Assembly: GCA_002353295.1 (NCBI GenBank)
Contig: DEJG01000016.1
Location: forward strand, 1-64,000
Source: Prevotella sp. UBA2754
GTDB taxonomy: Bacteria > Bacteroidota > Bacteroidia > Bacteroidales > Bacteroidaceae
Reading direction: 5' to 3'
Length of the DNA stretch: 64,000 bases
Shown here piece after piece: positions 32,232 through 43,015 of the stretch. A model generated the notes under the pieces. That model had not been told where the DNA came from. It did no database searches and saw only the letters and a program-made list of their open reading frames with translations. Position 1 is the first letter of the stretch. Every line of letters begins with the position of its first letter. The translations under genes and the position numbers were made by a program.

Positions 32232-34699
32232 TCGGCTGCAAAATGATAACGCTGACCTGCCTGTGTCGGCAAGTCGTACTCATACACCCGACGAAGTGTC
32301 GGTAGATGGAAGTCCTTGAGTTCTTTGGAACGTACAGGGGCTTTTATTTTTGCTGGAGCGAGAAGGGGATTGGGACACTCGCCCTTGGCTTCCTGCAAGC
32401 CCTCTCCCTTCAAGGGCACATAGGAACGAAGGCGCAACGTACCTCCTATGGTAGATAGTATTTCTGCCTCTTTTAGCTTTCCATCTCTCCATTTCATCTC
32501 CACCTCAAAGCCACCACGGGCTCGCAAGCCCTTCACCTTTCCTGCTGACCAAACATCAGGAAGGGCAGGCAACAGGTGAACAGCTCCATCATGACTCTGC
32601 AACAGCATCTCAGCAATACCTGCCGCACAGCCGAAGTTGCCGTCTATCTGGAAAGGAGGATGGGCATCGAAGAGATTCGGATAAGTGCGCCCATCAGGAT
32701 AATCCTTCATCTTCGAATCATCAGGCAATAAATGCAACATATTGGAAAGGATACGGAAAGCATGATTGCCATCCAGCATACGTGCCCAGAAATTCATTTT
32801 CCACCCTAAGCTCCAACCCGTTGCCATATCTCCTCTTTGCTGAAGTGTATTGGCAGCGGCTGCAAAGAGGTCGGGATGCTGATAGGGCGATATCTGATTG
32901 GACGGATAGAGTCCGTAAAGATGGGAAATATGCCGGTGCTCGTCCTTAGGGTCGTCGCCATCCCATATCCACTCCTGCAACTGACCGTATCGACCTATCT
33001 GCATGGGAGCTAACTGGCTGATGGCTTGTTGCAAACGCTGCTGATAGCCGACATCCTTAATACCTAACACCTTCATGGCCTGCAACGTATTCGACAGTAC
33101 ATCGAACACAATCTGATTGTCCATCGTAGAGCCGGCAGTCACCGTTGTCTTCTTTCCCACTGGTCCGTGTTCTGGCGAAACGGTAGGTACCGTCATCAGC
33201 CAACCATATTGAGGATGTACCTGCATATAATCCAACAGGAAATCGGCTGCTCCCTTCATGACACCATAATTGTTTTGCAGGAAAAGCTTGTCGCCAGTAA
33301 ACAGATAGTGCTGCCACAGATGGGTGGTCAACCAGGCTCCGCCCGTAGGGAACATGCCCCATGTTGTACCATCTACAGGTCCTGCGATGCGCCATATATC
33401 AGTATTGTGATGAGCCATCCACCCCTGACAGCCATACATCGTGCGAGCAGTCTCACGCCCTGTTTCACTCAAGTCGCGGATAAGCGAAAAAAGAGGCTGT
33501 TGCGTCTCTGCCAGATTGCCTACCAATGCTGGCCAATAGTTCATCTCAGCATTGATATTGATCGTGTATTTCGAATCCCACGGTGCTTCCATCTTGTCGT
33601 TCCATACACCTTGCAGATTGGCAGGCTGTCCACCAGGTTGAGAGGAGGAAATCAGCAGGTAGCGCCCATATTGGAACATCAAGGCGACCATACCCATATC
33701 CTTGCTGCCTGCAAAATGTGCTAAGCGCTCGTCAGTAGGAAGGTTGGAAGCATCCACCCCTCCAATCTGTAAACTGACACGCTGGTATTGCTGTTGGTAT
33801 TTCGCCAGATGGCGCTTCAGCAGTTCGTCGTAACCCTTATCACGGATGGAGGCTATCACCTGCCGGGTACGCTCTGTGGGATTAGCACTAACATCGTGAT
33901 AGTTGACGAAATTGGTGGCTACCGTGATATAGACAGTGGCTTCGGTAGCATCCTCAACAACCACCATATCGGGAGTATTGTCCCATCTGCCGTCACTCTT
34001 CACCAGACACCGTATCTCTGCTGTCAACTTGCCAGGAATACCCTCTTGCTCCACATTCTGTACCGTTGCCACCAGTTCTCCTTCGTTCGCATGACTGCTG
34101 TTCTTCAGCGATGTGTTGCACCAATGACTGAGCGAGAAAGCCAGTTCACCCTTCTTGTCGGCCTTCAAACGCATCACGATGGCATTGTCGGCTTGCGAAG
34201 CAAAGACCTCACGCGTGTAAGTGACACCATTCAACTTATTCTTATAGGTGGTGGTACTGACGGCATTCTCCAGATTCAGTTCGCGACGGAAGTTGGATGC
34301 ATGTTCGAAATCGATGCCGCCAAATAACTTCAAACTGCCCAACGGCAAGTATCGCATGCCATGAGGCCCTTTAATAAAATACTTATCCAACAGGGCATGA
34401 GCCGCCTCTTCCTTGCCGGCAAAAATGCTGTCGCGCACTTCCTGCAAGTGAGCTTTAGCCTCAAGACTGTTATTGTTGTGGGGCGAACCACTCCAAAATG
34501 TCTCTTCGTTCAGCTGTATCGTCTCGCCATCCGTCTCACCATAGACCATTGCCCCTAAGTGAGAATTACCAATAGGCAGCGCTTCTAACCAATGGGAGGC
34601 AGGCCGATTATACCATAACCGCTGTGACGGCTGCTGAGCCGACACATGAATAAATGTTGTTGATAATAATAAAGTTAGCAGAATCTTTTTCATAAGCAT
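32228..34699 (-). CDS. Glycoside hydrolase family 95, alpha-L-fucosidase-like
   Basis: An 823-residue exported enzyme: signal peptide ([20 protein letters not shown]), N-terminal GH95 beta-domain ([25 protein letters not shown]...EETFWSGSP), and an (alpha/alpha)6 catalytic barrel with motifs [40 protein letters not shown] and QIDGNFG. GH95 removes alpha-1,2-linked fucose (or galactose) from host or plant glycans. The ATG at 34699 overlaps the upstream stop (TAATG); 34693 is an alternative. Last gene of a four-gene operon. Confidence 0.95.
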   Translation of the reverse strand: MLMKKILLTLLLSTTFIHVSAQQPSQRLWYNRPASHWLEALPIGNSHLGAMVYGETDGETIQLNEETFWSGSPHNNNSLEAKAHLQEVRDSIFAGKEEAAHALLDKYFIKGPHGMRYLPLGSLKLFGGIDFEHASNFRRELNLENAVSTTTYKNKLNGVTYTREVFASQADNAIVMRLKADKKGELAFSLSHWCNTSLKNSSHANEGELVATVQNVEQEGIPGKLTAEIRCLVKSDGRWDNTPDMVVVEDATEATVYITVATNFVNYHDVSANPTERTRQVIASIRDKGYDELLKRHLAKYQQQYQRVSLQIGGVDASNLPTDERLAHFAGSKDMGMVALMFQYGRYLLISSSQPGGQPANLQGVWNDKMEAPWDSKYTININAEMNYWPALVGNLAETQQPLFSLIRDLSETGRETARTMYGCQGWMAHHNTDIWRIAGPVDGTTWGMFPTGGAWLTTHLWQHYLFTGDKLFLQNNYGVMKGAADFLLDYMQVHPQYGWLMTVPTVSPEHGPVGKKTTVTAGSTMDNQIVFDVLSNTLQAMKVLGIKDVGYQQRLQQAISQLAPMQIGRYGQLQEWIWDGDDPKDEHRHISHLYGLYPSNQISPYQHPDLFAAAANTLQQRGDMATGWSLGWKMNFWARMLDGNHAFRILSNMLHLLPDDSKMKDYPDGRTYPNLFDAHPPFQIDGNFGCAAGIAEMLLQSHDGAVHLLPALPDVWSAGKVKGLRARGGFEVEMKWRDGKLKEAEILSTIGGTLRLRSYVPLKGEGLQEAKGECPNPLLAPAKIKAPVRSKELKDFHLPTLRRVYEYDLPTQAGQRYHFAAD

Positions 34700-36279
34700 T
34701 ATTGGTTCATTAGTTCCAAAGCTCGTTTTACTACATCGTTCGACTCGTTCATCACGGCGAAATATTGACTCGTATCCCACAGGTCGCGCGCCACCAAAGC
34801 TTTGAGTTGCAACTTCAGGTAAGGCATCGTGGTCTTCAATTCCTCGTCATCCTTGGGTTTGATGTTCTGCTTCTCAGCCTCAGCCAGAATACCATCCGTC
34901 ACAGAGGCAGGTATTTCGAACTCCTGTTGGAAACGGGCAAAGGTAGGATATTGTTTCTTCAACGCCTTGCGCTGTTGGTCAACATAGCGCAGACTTGCAT
35001 TGATAATGAGCGAACGGGCAGACATCTCACGATGGAAACGGGTATATTTGGTGGTGTCTAAAGGCACATAGTAATCGGGCATGATGCCTCCTCCGCCATA
35101 AACCACCCGATGCTCTTTCAACGTATAGTATTTCAAAGAATCAACGAAATGGATACTGTCCTCGTGCATCAGTTCACCACTCTTCAGCCGATTCACTACA
35201 TCCATTGCATAATCAAGTTTCTTTCCCTTCTCATAGGGTTTTTGGATGCAACGTCCTGAGGGGGTGTAATAATGGGCAATAGTAAGACGTATCATCGAAC
35301 CGTCAGGTAAGTCGATAGGACGCTGTACCAATCCCTTGCCAAAGGAACGGCGCCCCACTACCAAGCCTCTGTCCTGATCCTGAATGGCACCCGTCACAAT
35401 TTCAGCAGCAGAGGCAGAATAGCTGTCCACCAATACCACGACCTTCCCTTTCTCAAAGAGCCCATTGCCCTGAGCGCGATACTCATTACGAGGGACACGA
35501 CGCCCTTGGGTATAGACAATGAGTTCGTTGTTGCCCAGAAATTCGTTGGCGATAGCTACAGCTGCATGCAGATAGCCTCCACCGTTCTCCTGCAGGTCAA
35601 GGATAAGCGACTGCATCCCCTCGCCTGTCAACTTCATGAGACTCTGGCAGAACTCTTCATGGGTCTGGGCACCAAAACTGCCAATACGGATATAGCCAAT
35701 GCCTGGACGTATCATATAGGCAGCATCGATAGACTTCACTGGTATCTTGTCACGCGTCACCACAAAACGAAGGGTATCGGCAATGCCACGTCGGACGACA
35801 CCTAAGTTCACCTTTGTTCCTTTCGGACCACGCAGACGACGCATGATTTCTTCCTTGGGCATCGAAACCCCTGCAATAGCCGTATCGTTTACGGATACAA
35901 TACGGTCGCCAGCTATGATGCCTTGTTTTTCTGACGGTCCTCCTATCACGGGCTGTATCACCAGTAACGTATCTTCCACCATATTAAACTGCACACCAAT
36001 GCCTTCGAAGTTGCCTTGCAGAGGTTCGTTAGCTTCCTTCACCTCCTTGGCAGTCATATAACTGCTATGGGGATCCAGTTTTTCAATCATCCCTTTGATG
36101 CCATCCTCCACGAGTTTCTGCTCGTCGACACTGTCAACATAAAGGTTACTGATGGCCATCTCGGCAATCTGCAGTTTACGCATGGGCGAATCACTACCCA
36201 TATTGATGCGGAACTGGGCACTGGCGGTTATAGTAAGTTGCGATAATATTGCAGCAAACAGAACTAACTTCTTAATCAT
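34699..36279 (-). CDS. S41 family C-terminal processing peptidase
   Basis: A 526-residue exported protease (signal peptide [21 protein letters not shown]). A PDZ domain at about 75-165 ([40 protein letters not shown]) precedes the S41 core, with the catalytic serine in [13 protein letters not shown] and lysine in [11 protein letters not shown]. It cleaves C-terminal tails of periplasmic proteins. The ATG at 36279 overlaps the parE stop by 8 nt. Confidence 0.94.
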   Translation of the reverse strand: MIKKLVLFAAILSQLTITASAQFRINMGSDSPMRKLQIAEMAISNLYVDSVDEQKLVEDGIKGMIEKLDPHSSYMTAKEVKEANEPLQGNFEGIGVQFNMVEDTLLVIQPVIGGPSEKQGIIAGDRIVSVNDTAIAGVSMPKEEIMRRLRGPKGTKVNLGVVRRGIADTLRFVVTRDKIPVKSIDAAYMIRPGIGYIRIGSFGAQTHEEFCQSLMKLTGEGMQSLILDLQENGGGYLHAAVAIANEFLGNNELIVYTQGRRVPRNEYRAQGNGLFEKGKVVVLVDSYSASAAEIVTGAIQDQDRGLVVGRRSFGKGLVQRPIDLPDGSMIRLTIAHYYTPSGRCIQKPYEKGKKLDYAMDVVNRLKSGELMHEDSIHFVDSLKYYTLKEHRVVYGGGGIMPDYYVPLDTTKYTRFHREMSARSLIINASLRYVDQQRKALKKQYPTFARFQQEFEIPASVTDGILAEAEKQNIKPKDDEELKTTMPYLKLQLKALVARDLWDTSQYFAVMNESNDVVKRALELMNQ

Positions 36280-38227
36280 AGACTTCTTCCTCCTCTGGAC
36301 GGTCTTCCTCAATGACGAGGTTATCGATGATGAAGTTCTGACGCTCCATCGTGTTCTTGCCCATATAGTATTCCAGCAATTTCTGTACTTGGTCGTTCTT
36401 GTGGAGCGTAACTTGCTCTAATCGGATATCAGGACCGATGAAGCCGGCAAACTCCTCTGGAGAAATCTCACCCAAACCCTTGAATCGGGTGATTTCTGGA
36501 TCGGGACCTAAATCATGGATCGCTGCCACGCGTTCTTCCTCGCTGTAGCAGTAACGGGTGATGAAATCACTCTTCTTGCCTTCTGTCTTGGCATCGGCCT
36601 CAGCCAGCACTTTCTTGTTCTTAATCTTCGTACGACGATTGCGCACACGGAAGAGTGGAGTCTGCAACACATACACATGTCCCTTCTTGATGAGTTCAGG
36701 AAAGAACTGCAAGAAGAATGTGATAATCAGCAGACGGATATGCATACCGTCAACATCGGCATCAGTAGCCACTATCACCTTATTATATCTAAGGGTATCC
36801 AGACCTTCCTCGATATCAAGGGCTGCCTGCAACAAGTTGAACTCTTCGTTCTCATAAACCACCTTTTTGGTGAGTCCGAAACTGTTGAGGGGTTTTCCTC
36901 GCAATGAGAAGACTGCCTGCGTATTCACGTCACGACTCTTGGTGATACTTCCGCTGGCAGAATCACCCTCTGTAATGAAGATACTCGATTCCTCCTTACG
37001 ATCGTTCTTGGCATCGCTGAAATGAATGCGACAGTCGCGCAATTTACGATTGTGCAGGTTGGCCTTCTTGGCACGTTCACGAGCCAGTTTGGTGACTCCA
37101 GCCATCGCCTTACGCTCGCGCTCGGTCTCCTTGATTTTCTGTTCCAGCACTTCCACCACGTCCTGATGGATGTGCAGATAGTTGTCAACCTCCTGTTTGA
37201 CGAAGTCGCCAATATATTTATTGATGCTCACCCCATCTGGCGACATGCTGGTAGATCCCAACTTGATTTTCGTCTGACTCTCAAAAATCGGTTCCTCTAC
37301 ATTGATGGAGATAGCAGCCACAATACCTGAACGGATGTCGCCATATTCGTACTTGTTGAAAAACTCCTTGATGGTTCGGGCGATGTGTTCCTTGAAAGCA
37401 CTCTGATGCGTTCCGCCCTGGGTGGTATGCTGACCGTTGACGAAGGAGTAGTATTCCTCACCATACTGGTTGGCATGGGTAAAGGCTATCTCGATGTCTT
37501 CGCCCTGCAGATGAATGATGGGATAAAGTGCATCGTTGGTCATGCGGTCCTTGAGCAAATCCTCCAAACCATGACGCGAGAGAATGCGTCGGCCGTTATA
37601 CATAATGGTCAGCCCCGTGTTCAGATAGGTATAGTTGCGGAGCATGTTCTCCACAATTTCATCGTGGAACCTATAGTTCTGGAACTTGGTATTATCCGGT
37701 TCGAAATAGATATAGGTGCCATTCTCATCCTGTGACGGTTCTGTGACGTCGCTGATGAGTTCGCCACACTCAAAGACGGCCTTGCGCACTTTTCCGTCTC
37801 GATAGCTGTGCACCTCGAAGCGACTGCTCAGAGCATTGACGGCTTTCACACCCACACCGTTCAAACCAATAGACTTCTTAAAGGCTTTGGAATCAAACTT
37901 TCCACTGGTATTGAGAATACTGACCGACTCGATCAACTTACCCTGGGGGATACCCCGTCCGTAGTCACGAACGGAGATACGCAAATTGTCTTCCACGTTC
38001 ACTTCTATGCGGTCGCCGGCATTCATCTTAAACTCATCAATGGAGTTGTCAAACACTTCCTTCAACAACACGTAAATACCGTCCTCAGGCGAAGAGCCAT
38101 CACCCAGTCGGCCAATATACATTCCTGGGCGCAGACGGATATGTTGCAAACCCGTCAGGGTTTGTATATTACCTTCGTCGTATTCTACTGATGCGTTCTC
38201 TTCGATGATATTTTTCTCTTCACTCAT
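36272..38227 (-). CDS. parE: DNA topoisomerase IV subunit B (ParE/GyrB family)
   Basis: A 651-residue type IIA topoisomerase ATPase subunit. GHKL ATP-site motifs: [10 protein letters not shown] near 58, [10 protein letters not shown] near 93 and [14 protein letters not shown] near 120. TOPRIM motifs: EGDSASG near 425 and [10 protein letters not shown] near 500. The short length and the [23 protein letters not shown] start favour ParE over GyrB; the call between them is by pattern. With ParC it decatenates chromosomes. It is embedded in an operon with GNAT, S41 and GH95 genes. Confidence 0.88.
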   Translation of the reverse strand: MSEEKNIIEENASVEYDEGNIQTLTGLQHIRLRPGMYIGRLGDGSSPEDGIYVLLKEVFDNSIDEFKMNAGDRIEVNVEDNLRISVRDYGRGIPQGKLIESVSILNTSGKFDSKAFKKSIGLNGVGVKAVNALSSRFEVHSYRDGKVRKAVFECGELISDVTEPSQDENGTYIYFEPDNTKFQNYRFHDEIVENMLRNYTYLNTGLTIMYNGRRILSRHGLEDLLKDRMTNDALYPIIHLQGEDIEIAFTHANQYGEEYYSFVNGQHTTQGGTHQSAFKEHIARTIKEFFNKYEYGDIRSGIVAAISINVEEPIFESQTKIKLGSTSMSPDGVSINKYIGDFVKQEVDNYLHIHQDVVEVLEQKIKETERERKAMAGVTKLARERAKKANLHNRKLRDCRIHFSDAKNDRKEESSIFITEGDSASGSITKSRDVNTQAVFSLRGKPLNSFGLTKKVVYENEEFNLLQAALDIEEGLDTLRYNKVIVATDADVDGMHIRLLIITFFLQFFPELIKKGHVYVLQTPLFRVRNRRTKIKNKKVLAEADAKTEGKKSDFITRYCYSEEERVAAIHDLGPDPEITRFKGLGEISPEEFAGFIGPDIRLEQVTLHKNDQVQKLLEYYMGKNTMERQNFIIDNLVIEEDRPEEEEVYD

Positions 38228-38233
38228 ATTGCG

Positions 38234-39388
38234 TTATAAACTTTTCTTGTAACAACGGCGACGCTTATGCTGGATGTGTTCCAAATACTGCCACTGCGAC
38301 TGCACTTTCTCGTTGGTTTCCATTTCAACATTAGTCTCGCCCCATTTGAAGCCGAATTTCTGATAACGGGGGATGAGATCGTAGAACAGCAATGCGTTGG
38401 CTCCTTTCTGCTGATATTCAGGCAAGAAACCGATGAGCAACAAATCCAGACACTCAGCCTTATGGAATTTCAGTGCCCTCAGGCAATGCCACCATCCGAA
38501 GGGCCACAGTCGCCCGTTCTTACATTTCTGCAGGGCACGCGTCATACTAGTAATACTAATGCCCACACCGATGATGTCATGATTGGGCGTGTTCCAATCT
38601 TCTATCAAACAGAGCATATCCATGTCCAACATTGGGAAATACATGTGAAGATACTCGTCAATCTGAGCCTTCGTCATCTCAGAGAAACCATAGATGTTCT
38701 GATACGACTTGTTGATGACTTCCAGCACTTTACGACCTATCTGCTCCTCACCCATAATCTGGCTGCGCTTGGGATGCACGGGATGCAGATTATATCGTTT
38801 CATCACCATCTGAGCAATCTTCTGGTACTTCTCAGGCATATTGCCTTTGGGAACGATCAGCTTGTATTCTACATAGTCATTGTCTTTTTCAAACCCACCT
38901 AACTGCTCCATGTGGCGAGGATAGTAATCGTAATTGTAGATAGTAGCCATCGTACCTAATTGGTCGAAACCTTCGATGAGCATACCCTCTGGATCGAGAT
39001 CGGTGAAACCAAGCGGACCTACCAATTGGTTCATTCCCTTGGAGCGTCCCCAATGCTCTACGGCATCAAACAAGGCACGCGACACTTCTAGGTTGTCAAT
39101 AAAGTCGACCCATCCGAAGCGAACACTCTTGGCCTTCCATGTATTATTGGCACGATGATTGATGATACCAGCAATGCGACCTACAACCTTTCCATCACGA
39201 TAGGCCAAAAAATACTCGGCTTCGCAAAATTCGAAGGCGGCATTCCTTTCTTTGCTCAACGTATGCAACTCGTCAGAATGCAAGTTAGGAGCATCGTAGG
39301 GGTTATTACGATATAAGTCGTAGTGAAACTGGATGAAAGCCTCGAGCATCTTCCTATCCTTCACCTTCCGAATTTCTACTGATGACAT
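38234..39388 (-). CDS. GNAT-fold N-acetyltransferase-like protein
   Basis: A 384-residue cytoplasmic protein with two GNAT-like parts. The N-terminal half contains AEYFLAYRDGKVVGRIAGIINHRAN near 60; the C-terminal half has an acetyl-CoA pyrophosphate-loop-like motif (LLLIGFLPEYQQKGANALLFYDLIPRYQKFGFKWGETN) near 320-355. The substrate is unknown. It is first in the GNAT-parE-S41-GH95 operon, with a consensus promoter at 39418-39449 and a 6-bp gap to parE. Confidence 0.8.
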   Translation of the reverse strand: MSSVEIRKVKDRKMLEAFIQFHYDLYRNNPYDAPNLHSDELHTLSKERNAAFEFCEAEYFLAYRDGKVVGRIAGIINHRANNTWKAKSVRFGWVDFIDNLEVSRALFDAVEHWGRSKGMNQLVGPLGFTDLDPEGMLIEGFDQLGTMATIYNYDYYPRHMEQLGGFEKDNDYVEYKLIVPKGNMPEKYQKIAQMVMKRYNLHPVHPKRSQIMGEEQIGRKVLEVINKSYQNIYGFSEMTKAQIDEYLHMYFPMLDMDMLCLIEDWNTPNHDIIGVGISITSMTRALQKCKNGRLWPFGWWHCLRALKFHKAECLDLLLIGFLPEYQQKGANALLFYDLIPRYQKFGFKWGETNVEMETNEKVQSQWQYLEHIQHKRRRCYKKSL

Positions 39389-39417
39389 GTACGTACCTTT
39401 ATTTATAATAACTCATG

Positions 39418-39449
39418 CAAAGGTAGTGAAAATCAGACAAAATCCCAAA
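39418..39449 (-). promoter_or_regulatory. Promoter of GNAT-parE-S41-GH95 operon
   Basis: On the minus strand TTTG (39446-39449), 20 bp, TACCTTTG (39418-39425): a full consensus match, 29 nt before the ATG. Confidence 0.8.
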
Positions 39450-39452
39450 GAT

Positions 39453-40667
39453 TTAACCTATTTTACGGCAAATAAACAACTGATACGTACCATCAGATAG
39501 TGTTGTTCCAAAAATAAACATGTCACCACCGTCCTTGAGTTTCAGTTTCTTGCGCAACATTTCGGCTGTCAAAGGAAAGTTGCGGACAGCAATATTGGCT
39601 TGTTTGACATCTTTCAAAGCGCTCTGTAATTCTCGTTTATTCATCGAACAGGTAGTTTCCACCTGGAAACGGCGACCAGGGAAAATCTTCACATCACTTG
39701 AGGCAACAAAGAGATGTGAATTGGCAGACAACTGCTGAACACCAAACACCTGAGCCACTTCCCCAAAGCATCCTGCCTTCATGATACTGGCATTTGGTTC
39801 GAAAAGATAGTTTCCAGCAAATATTCCCTCCTTAGGAATAAAACACTCCCACCTTGGGAACAATTCATTCCCATCTTGGGAATAAAAAGTCCCTTCCTTG
39901 AGCAATAACGAAAACTCCCTACCATCGTTGACGCAAACCAAAAGCAAACCTTCGGAAGGCTTATTTTTGAGTACTAAAAGTAGTTCTTTACACTCGTTGC
40001 CTACACTCACGATGTGCACTTCGTGCACGTTCTCTAAGTCGCTAACGGCCTTACGCCAATCAAGCATGGGCGACAGCTTAAGGATGATACATTGGGCTTT
40101 CTGACGCAATAGGGGTAACAGTTCGATGACATTAGGCGAGCAGTCGGCTATACCATAGGTGCGACAGCCTTGTTGGTCGCGCCTGGCAGGATCAAGATAA
40201 ACGACATCCACAGGTGCCATCTCCTTCAGATAATCTTCAGCCTCAGCACACACCACCTCAGTCTCCAAACCTAAACATTGAAAGTTATGGCGCGCTATCT
40301 CGCATAGTTCAGGATTACGTTCCACATAAATGCGATGCTCAAAAGCACGACTCATAAAAGAAAAATCCACTCCAAAACCTCCTGTTAAGTCTGCGAAAGT
40401 TGAGAGTTGAAAGTTGAGAGTTGAGAGTTTTGCTTTGTATTTGGCCGTTTCCTCGCTGGAACATTGTTCCATATTCAGATGGGGTGGATAGATGATGTCC
40501 TCCACCTCGGCCCATGCAGGCAGTTTCTTGCGCGCCGTCTGCCATCCGGCTATCTGTTGCAGAGCCATCGGCATATCAATGTCCGCCCCCTTGCCTCCCT
40601 TCAGGGCCAGTTGGCGCACATCCTCCATGCGATGCTCTAGGATAAACCGTCGTGTTGCCTCGTTCAT
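39453..40667 (-). CDS. THUMP-like / SAM-dependent methyltransferase family protein
   Basis: A 404-residue protein with a class I methyltransferase core: SAM loop FADLTGGFGVDFSFM near 95-108, acidic residue in IYVERNPELCEIA, and DVVYLDPARRD near 162-172. The C-terminal part (about 290-400) resembles the THUMP-like domain of this family (FPLTAEMLRKKLKLKDGGDMFIFGTTL). RNA methylation is plausible but unproven. A heptanucleotide array encodes LSTLNFQLSTF just before the SAM loop. The ATG at 40667 follows a terminator tail directly. Confidence 0.85.
   Translation of the reverse strand: MNEATRRFILEHRMEDVRQLALKGGKGADIDMPMALQQIAGWQTARKKLPAWAEVEDIIYPPHLNMEQCSSEETAKYKAKLSTLNFQLSTFADLTGGFGVDFSFMSRAFEHRIYVERNPELCEIARHNFQCLGLETEVVCAEAEDYLKEMAPVDVVYLDPARRDQQGCRTYGIADCSPNVIELLPLLRQKAQCIILKLSPMLDWRKAVSDLENVHEVHIVSVGNECKELLLVLKNKPSEGLLLVCVNDGREFSLLLKEGTFYSQDGNELFPRWECFIPKEGIFAGNYLFEPNASIMKAGCFGEVAQVFGVQQLSANSHLFVASSDVKIFPGRRFQVETTCSMNKRELQSALKDVKQANIAVRNFPLTAEMLRKKLKLKDGGDMFIFGTTLSDGTYQLFICRKIG
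40395..40429. repeat. Heptanucleotide array inside methyltransferase CDS
   Basis: GAAAGTT, GAGAGTT, GAAAGTT, GAGAGTT, GAGAGTT: five 7-nt units, 35 nt, translated on the minus strand immediately before the SAM-binding loop. Confidence 0.9.
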
Positions 40668-40668
40668 A

Positions 40669-40703
40669 AAAAAGAGTGACTCAGGAGCTAACCCCTGAGT
40701 CAC
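40669..40703 (-). terminator. Intrinsic terminator after the fucose-isomerase-family gene
   Basis: A perfect 10-bp stem (40694-40703 with 40676-40685: GTGACTCAGG/CCTGAGTCAC), 8-nt loop and, in minus-strand reading, a TCTTTTTTA tail. The next gene's ATG follows this tail at once. Confidence 0.88.
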
Positions 40704-40720
40704 CTATTTAGAATGGATTC

Positions 40721-42217
40721 TTAAGCGAATGGATTCTCTGTGGGATAGAAGTCACCCTTGGGGAAGTTGTAGTCAATCTCATCAACAGGAATACCCATGT
40801 ACTTCAGCACTTCCCAGAGATACTTACCTGTATGCCCGAACATCACAGCGCAGTGGTGTGGATAGTGCTTCTCGATCAGGACGTGACGATAGAAGCGGCT
40901 CATGTTCTTGATACCGAAAATACCGATAGAACCGAACGAACGGGTAGCTACTGGGATAACCTCACCCTGTGCGATGTAAGCGCGCAACTTGGTGTCGGCT
41001 GTTGACTGCAGACGATATACCGTTGCCAAACCTGGCTTGATGTCACCTTCCAGAGTACCGTTGGTTACCTCTACAGGCAAGTTACGAGCCATAATGCGCT
41101 GGAAGCACATGTTGCAGTTGCAAACCTTAGAAGAAGCAGTGTTACCACAGTGGAAGCCCATGAAGATTTCCTTATCTGTATAGGTATCGCAAGCAAACTT
41201 CTTGCCCTTGATGCTCTCTTCGTACATATCATTAGGTACGGTATTGTTGATGTCAAGCAGTGTAACGGCATCCTGAGTAATGCAAGTTCCGATGTATTCT
41301 GACAATGTACCATAAATATCTACCTCGCAGCTAACAGGAATACCACGCATGGTCAGACGGCTGTTTACATAGCAAGGAACAAAACCGAACATAGTCTGGA
41401 AAGCAGGCCAGCACTTGGTTGTCAGTGTTACGAACTGGCGAGAACCCTTGTGACCCTCAATCCAATCGAGCAGTGTCAACTCATACTGAGCCAACTTAGG
41501 CAACACCTGTGGAATCTTGTTACCATGACCCAACTCGGCAGCCATATCCTTTGCAACCTCCTCGATACGTGGGTCGCCGGCATGCTTCTGGAACGACTCC
41601 AGCAAGTCGAGCTCTGAGTTCTCCTCAATCTCAACATCGAGGTCATAGAGCGCACGGATAGGAGCGTTACAAGCCAGGAAGTTGTTAGGACGAGGACCGA
41701 AGCTGATAATCTTCAGGTTCTTCAAACCTACGATGGCACGTGCGATGGGCAGGAACTCATGAATCAGTTCTGCACAGTGGGCAGCGTCACCAACGGGCTC
41801 TTCTGGAATGTAGGCACGAGTCTTGCGGAGAGACAGAGCATGGCTGGCATTCAGCATACCACAGTAAGCATCGCCACGACCGTCAATCAGGTCGTTCTGA
41901 GTTTCCTCAGCAGCAGCACAGAACATAGCGGGACCATCGAAATACTTAGCGAGCATGGTCTCAGAAATCTCAGGACCGAAGTTGCCAAGATATACACAAA
42001 GCGCATTACAACCAGCCTTCTTGATATCCTCAAGAGCCTGACACATGTGAATCTCGCTCTCCACGATACAGATAGGACACTCGTAGATGCCTTCCTTGCC
42101 AAATTTCTTCTCATACTCGGCAATCACGGCCTTACGACGGTTAACAGCCAGAGACTCTGGAAAACAGTCGCGACTTACAGCGACGATTCCAATTTTAATT
42201 TCAGGTACATTTTTCAT
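40721..42217 (-). CDS. L-fucose/L-arabinose isomerase family protein
   Basis: A 498-residue cytoplasmic enzyme of the L-fucose isomerase superfamily. Seen: the N-terminal KIGIVAVSRDCFPESLAVNRR, Glu/His-rich metal-site regions (SCEVDIYGTLSEYIG, MGFHCGNTASSKVCNCNMCF) and a C-terminal HHCAVMFGHTGKYLWEVLKYMGI. The family interconverts aldoses and ketoses such as L-fucose and L-fuculose. The substrate is not certain because this subfamily differs from E. coli FucI. It has a consensus promoter and its own terminator, so it is monocistronic. Confidence 0.85.
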   Translation of the reverse strand: MKNVPEIKIGIVAVSRDCFPESLAVNRRKAVIAEYEKKFGKEGIYECPICIVESEIHMCQALEDIKKAGCNALCVYLGNFGPEISETMLAKYFDGPAMFCAAAEETQNDLIDGRGDAYCGMLNASHALSLRKTRAYIPEEPVGDAAHCAELIHEFLPIARAIVGLKNLKIISFGPRPNNFLACNAPIRALYDLDVEIEENSELDLLESFQKHAGDPRIEEVAKDMAAELGHGNKIPQVLPKLAQYELTLLDWIEGHKGSRQFVTLTTKCWPAFQTMFGFVPCYVNSRLTMRGIPVSCEVDIYGTLSEYIGTCITQDAVTLLDINNTVPNDMYEESIKGKKFACDTYTDKEIFMGFHCGNTASSKVCNCNMCFQRIMARNLPVEVTNGTLEGDIKPGLATVYRLQSTADTKLRAYIAQGEVIPVATRSFGSIGIFGIKNMSRFYRHVLIEKHYPHHCAVMFGHTGKYLWEVLKYMGIPVDEIDYNFPKGDFYPTENPFA

Positions 42218-42262
42218 TTTAAGAATTGTGTTTTAAAGTAATGTTTAGTCTACTAATGGGTG

Positions 42263-42295
42263 CAAAGATACAAAGAAGTTTGTAAATAACTCAAA
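42263..42295 (-). promoter_or_regulatory. Promoter of fucose-isomerase-family gene
   Basis: Minus strand: TTTG (42292-42295), 21 bp, TATCTTTG (42263-42270), 45 nt before the ATG. Confidence 0.75.
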
Positions 42296-42343
42296 GTTTT
42301 CTTGCTTTTTTTCTTCTTTGATTGTCGGTTTCACTTTTTTTAG

Positions 42344-42351
42344 TATCTTTG
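42344..42351 (+). promoter_or_regulatory. Promoter -7 element TATCTTTG for HlyIII gene
   Basis: TATCTTTGCACTC precedes the ATG at 42358 by six bases; ATTG at 42321-42324 may be the -33 element. Confidence 0.55.
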
Positions 42352-42357
42352 CACTCA

Positions 42358-43008
42358 ATGGCAATAAAATATACGCATAAAGAAGAGCTGTGGAACGCAT
42401 GGAGCCACGCTGGAGGTATCGTGATGGGTGTCGCTTTTGGCATCGTGTTCATGGTGATGGCATTCAAGGGCGACAACCCTTGGGCACGACTGGGCGTCTG
42501 TCTCTACCTTTTTGGAATGCTGGCCTCATATATCGCCTCAACCATCTACCACACCCTTCCCCGCTGGTCGAAATGGAAGGAGCGATTGCGCAAGTGGGAC
42601 CATGCAGCCATCTATTGGCATATCGCAGGTTCCTACTCGCCACTTACATTGATTGCTCTGCGCGAGCAAGGTTATTGGGGGTGGAGCCTCTTTTCGTTTG
42701 TATGGGCTTGTGCTATAGCGGGCACCATTGTCAGTTTTGTCAAACTCAAGGAGCATTCCAACGTTGAGACTTTCTGTTACGTTGGTATGGGCTTGAGTAT
42801 ATTGATCGCTTTCAAGCCTCTCCTCGATTCCGTTTCCACAGCAGCTGTCATCTGGATAATAGCAGAAGGCGTCTGCTATATCACAGGCGCCCTCTTCTAT
42901 TCGTTCAACAAAAAGCGTTATATGCACTCCGTCTTCCACTTCTTCGTCCTCGCTGGCAGCATCTGCCACATCATCGCCGTTTGGGACGTGCTGATGGAGT
43001 ACCTTTGA
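42358..43008 (+). CDS. Hemolysin III / PAQR-family membrane protein
   Basis: A 216-residue seven-helix membrane protein. Family-specific histidines are present: HKEELWNAWSHAGGIVMG at the N terminus, STIYHTLPRWSKWKERLRKWDHAAIYWHIAGSYSP near 60-95 and SVFHFFVLAGSICHIIAV at the C terminus. Homologues (YqfA, HlyIII, adiponectin receptors) hold a zinc ion and may act as ceramidase-like hydrolases; haemolysis is not a safe inference. I chose the ATG at 42358, 6 nt after the promoter box. Confidence 0.92.
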   Translation: MAIKYTHKEELWNAWSHAGGIVMGVAFGIVFMVMAFKGDNPWARLGVCLYLFGMLASYIASTIYHTLPRWSKWKERLRKWDHAAIYWHIAGSYSPLTLIALREQGYWGWSLFSFVWACAIAGTIVSFVKLKEHSNVETFCYVGMGLSILIAFKPLLDSVSTAAVIWIIAEGVCYITGALFYSFNKKRYMHSVFHFFVLAGSICHIIAVWDVLMEYL

Positions 43009-43015
43009 ATAGTAT

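Noticed and set aside
34699..34780. Longer GH95 N terminus
   Set aside because: It would place arginine-rich residues before the signal peptide and lie inside the S41 gene; the TAATG junction start is normal.
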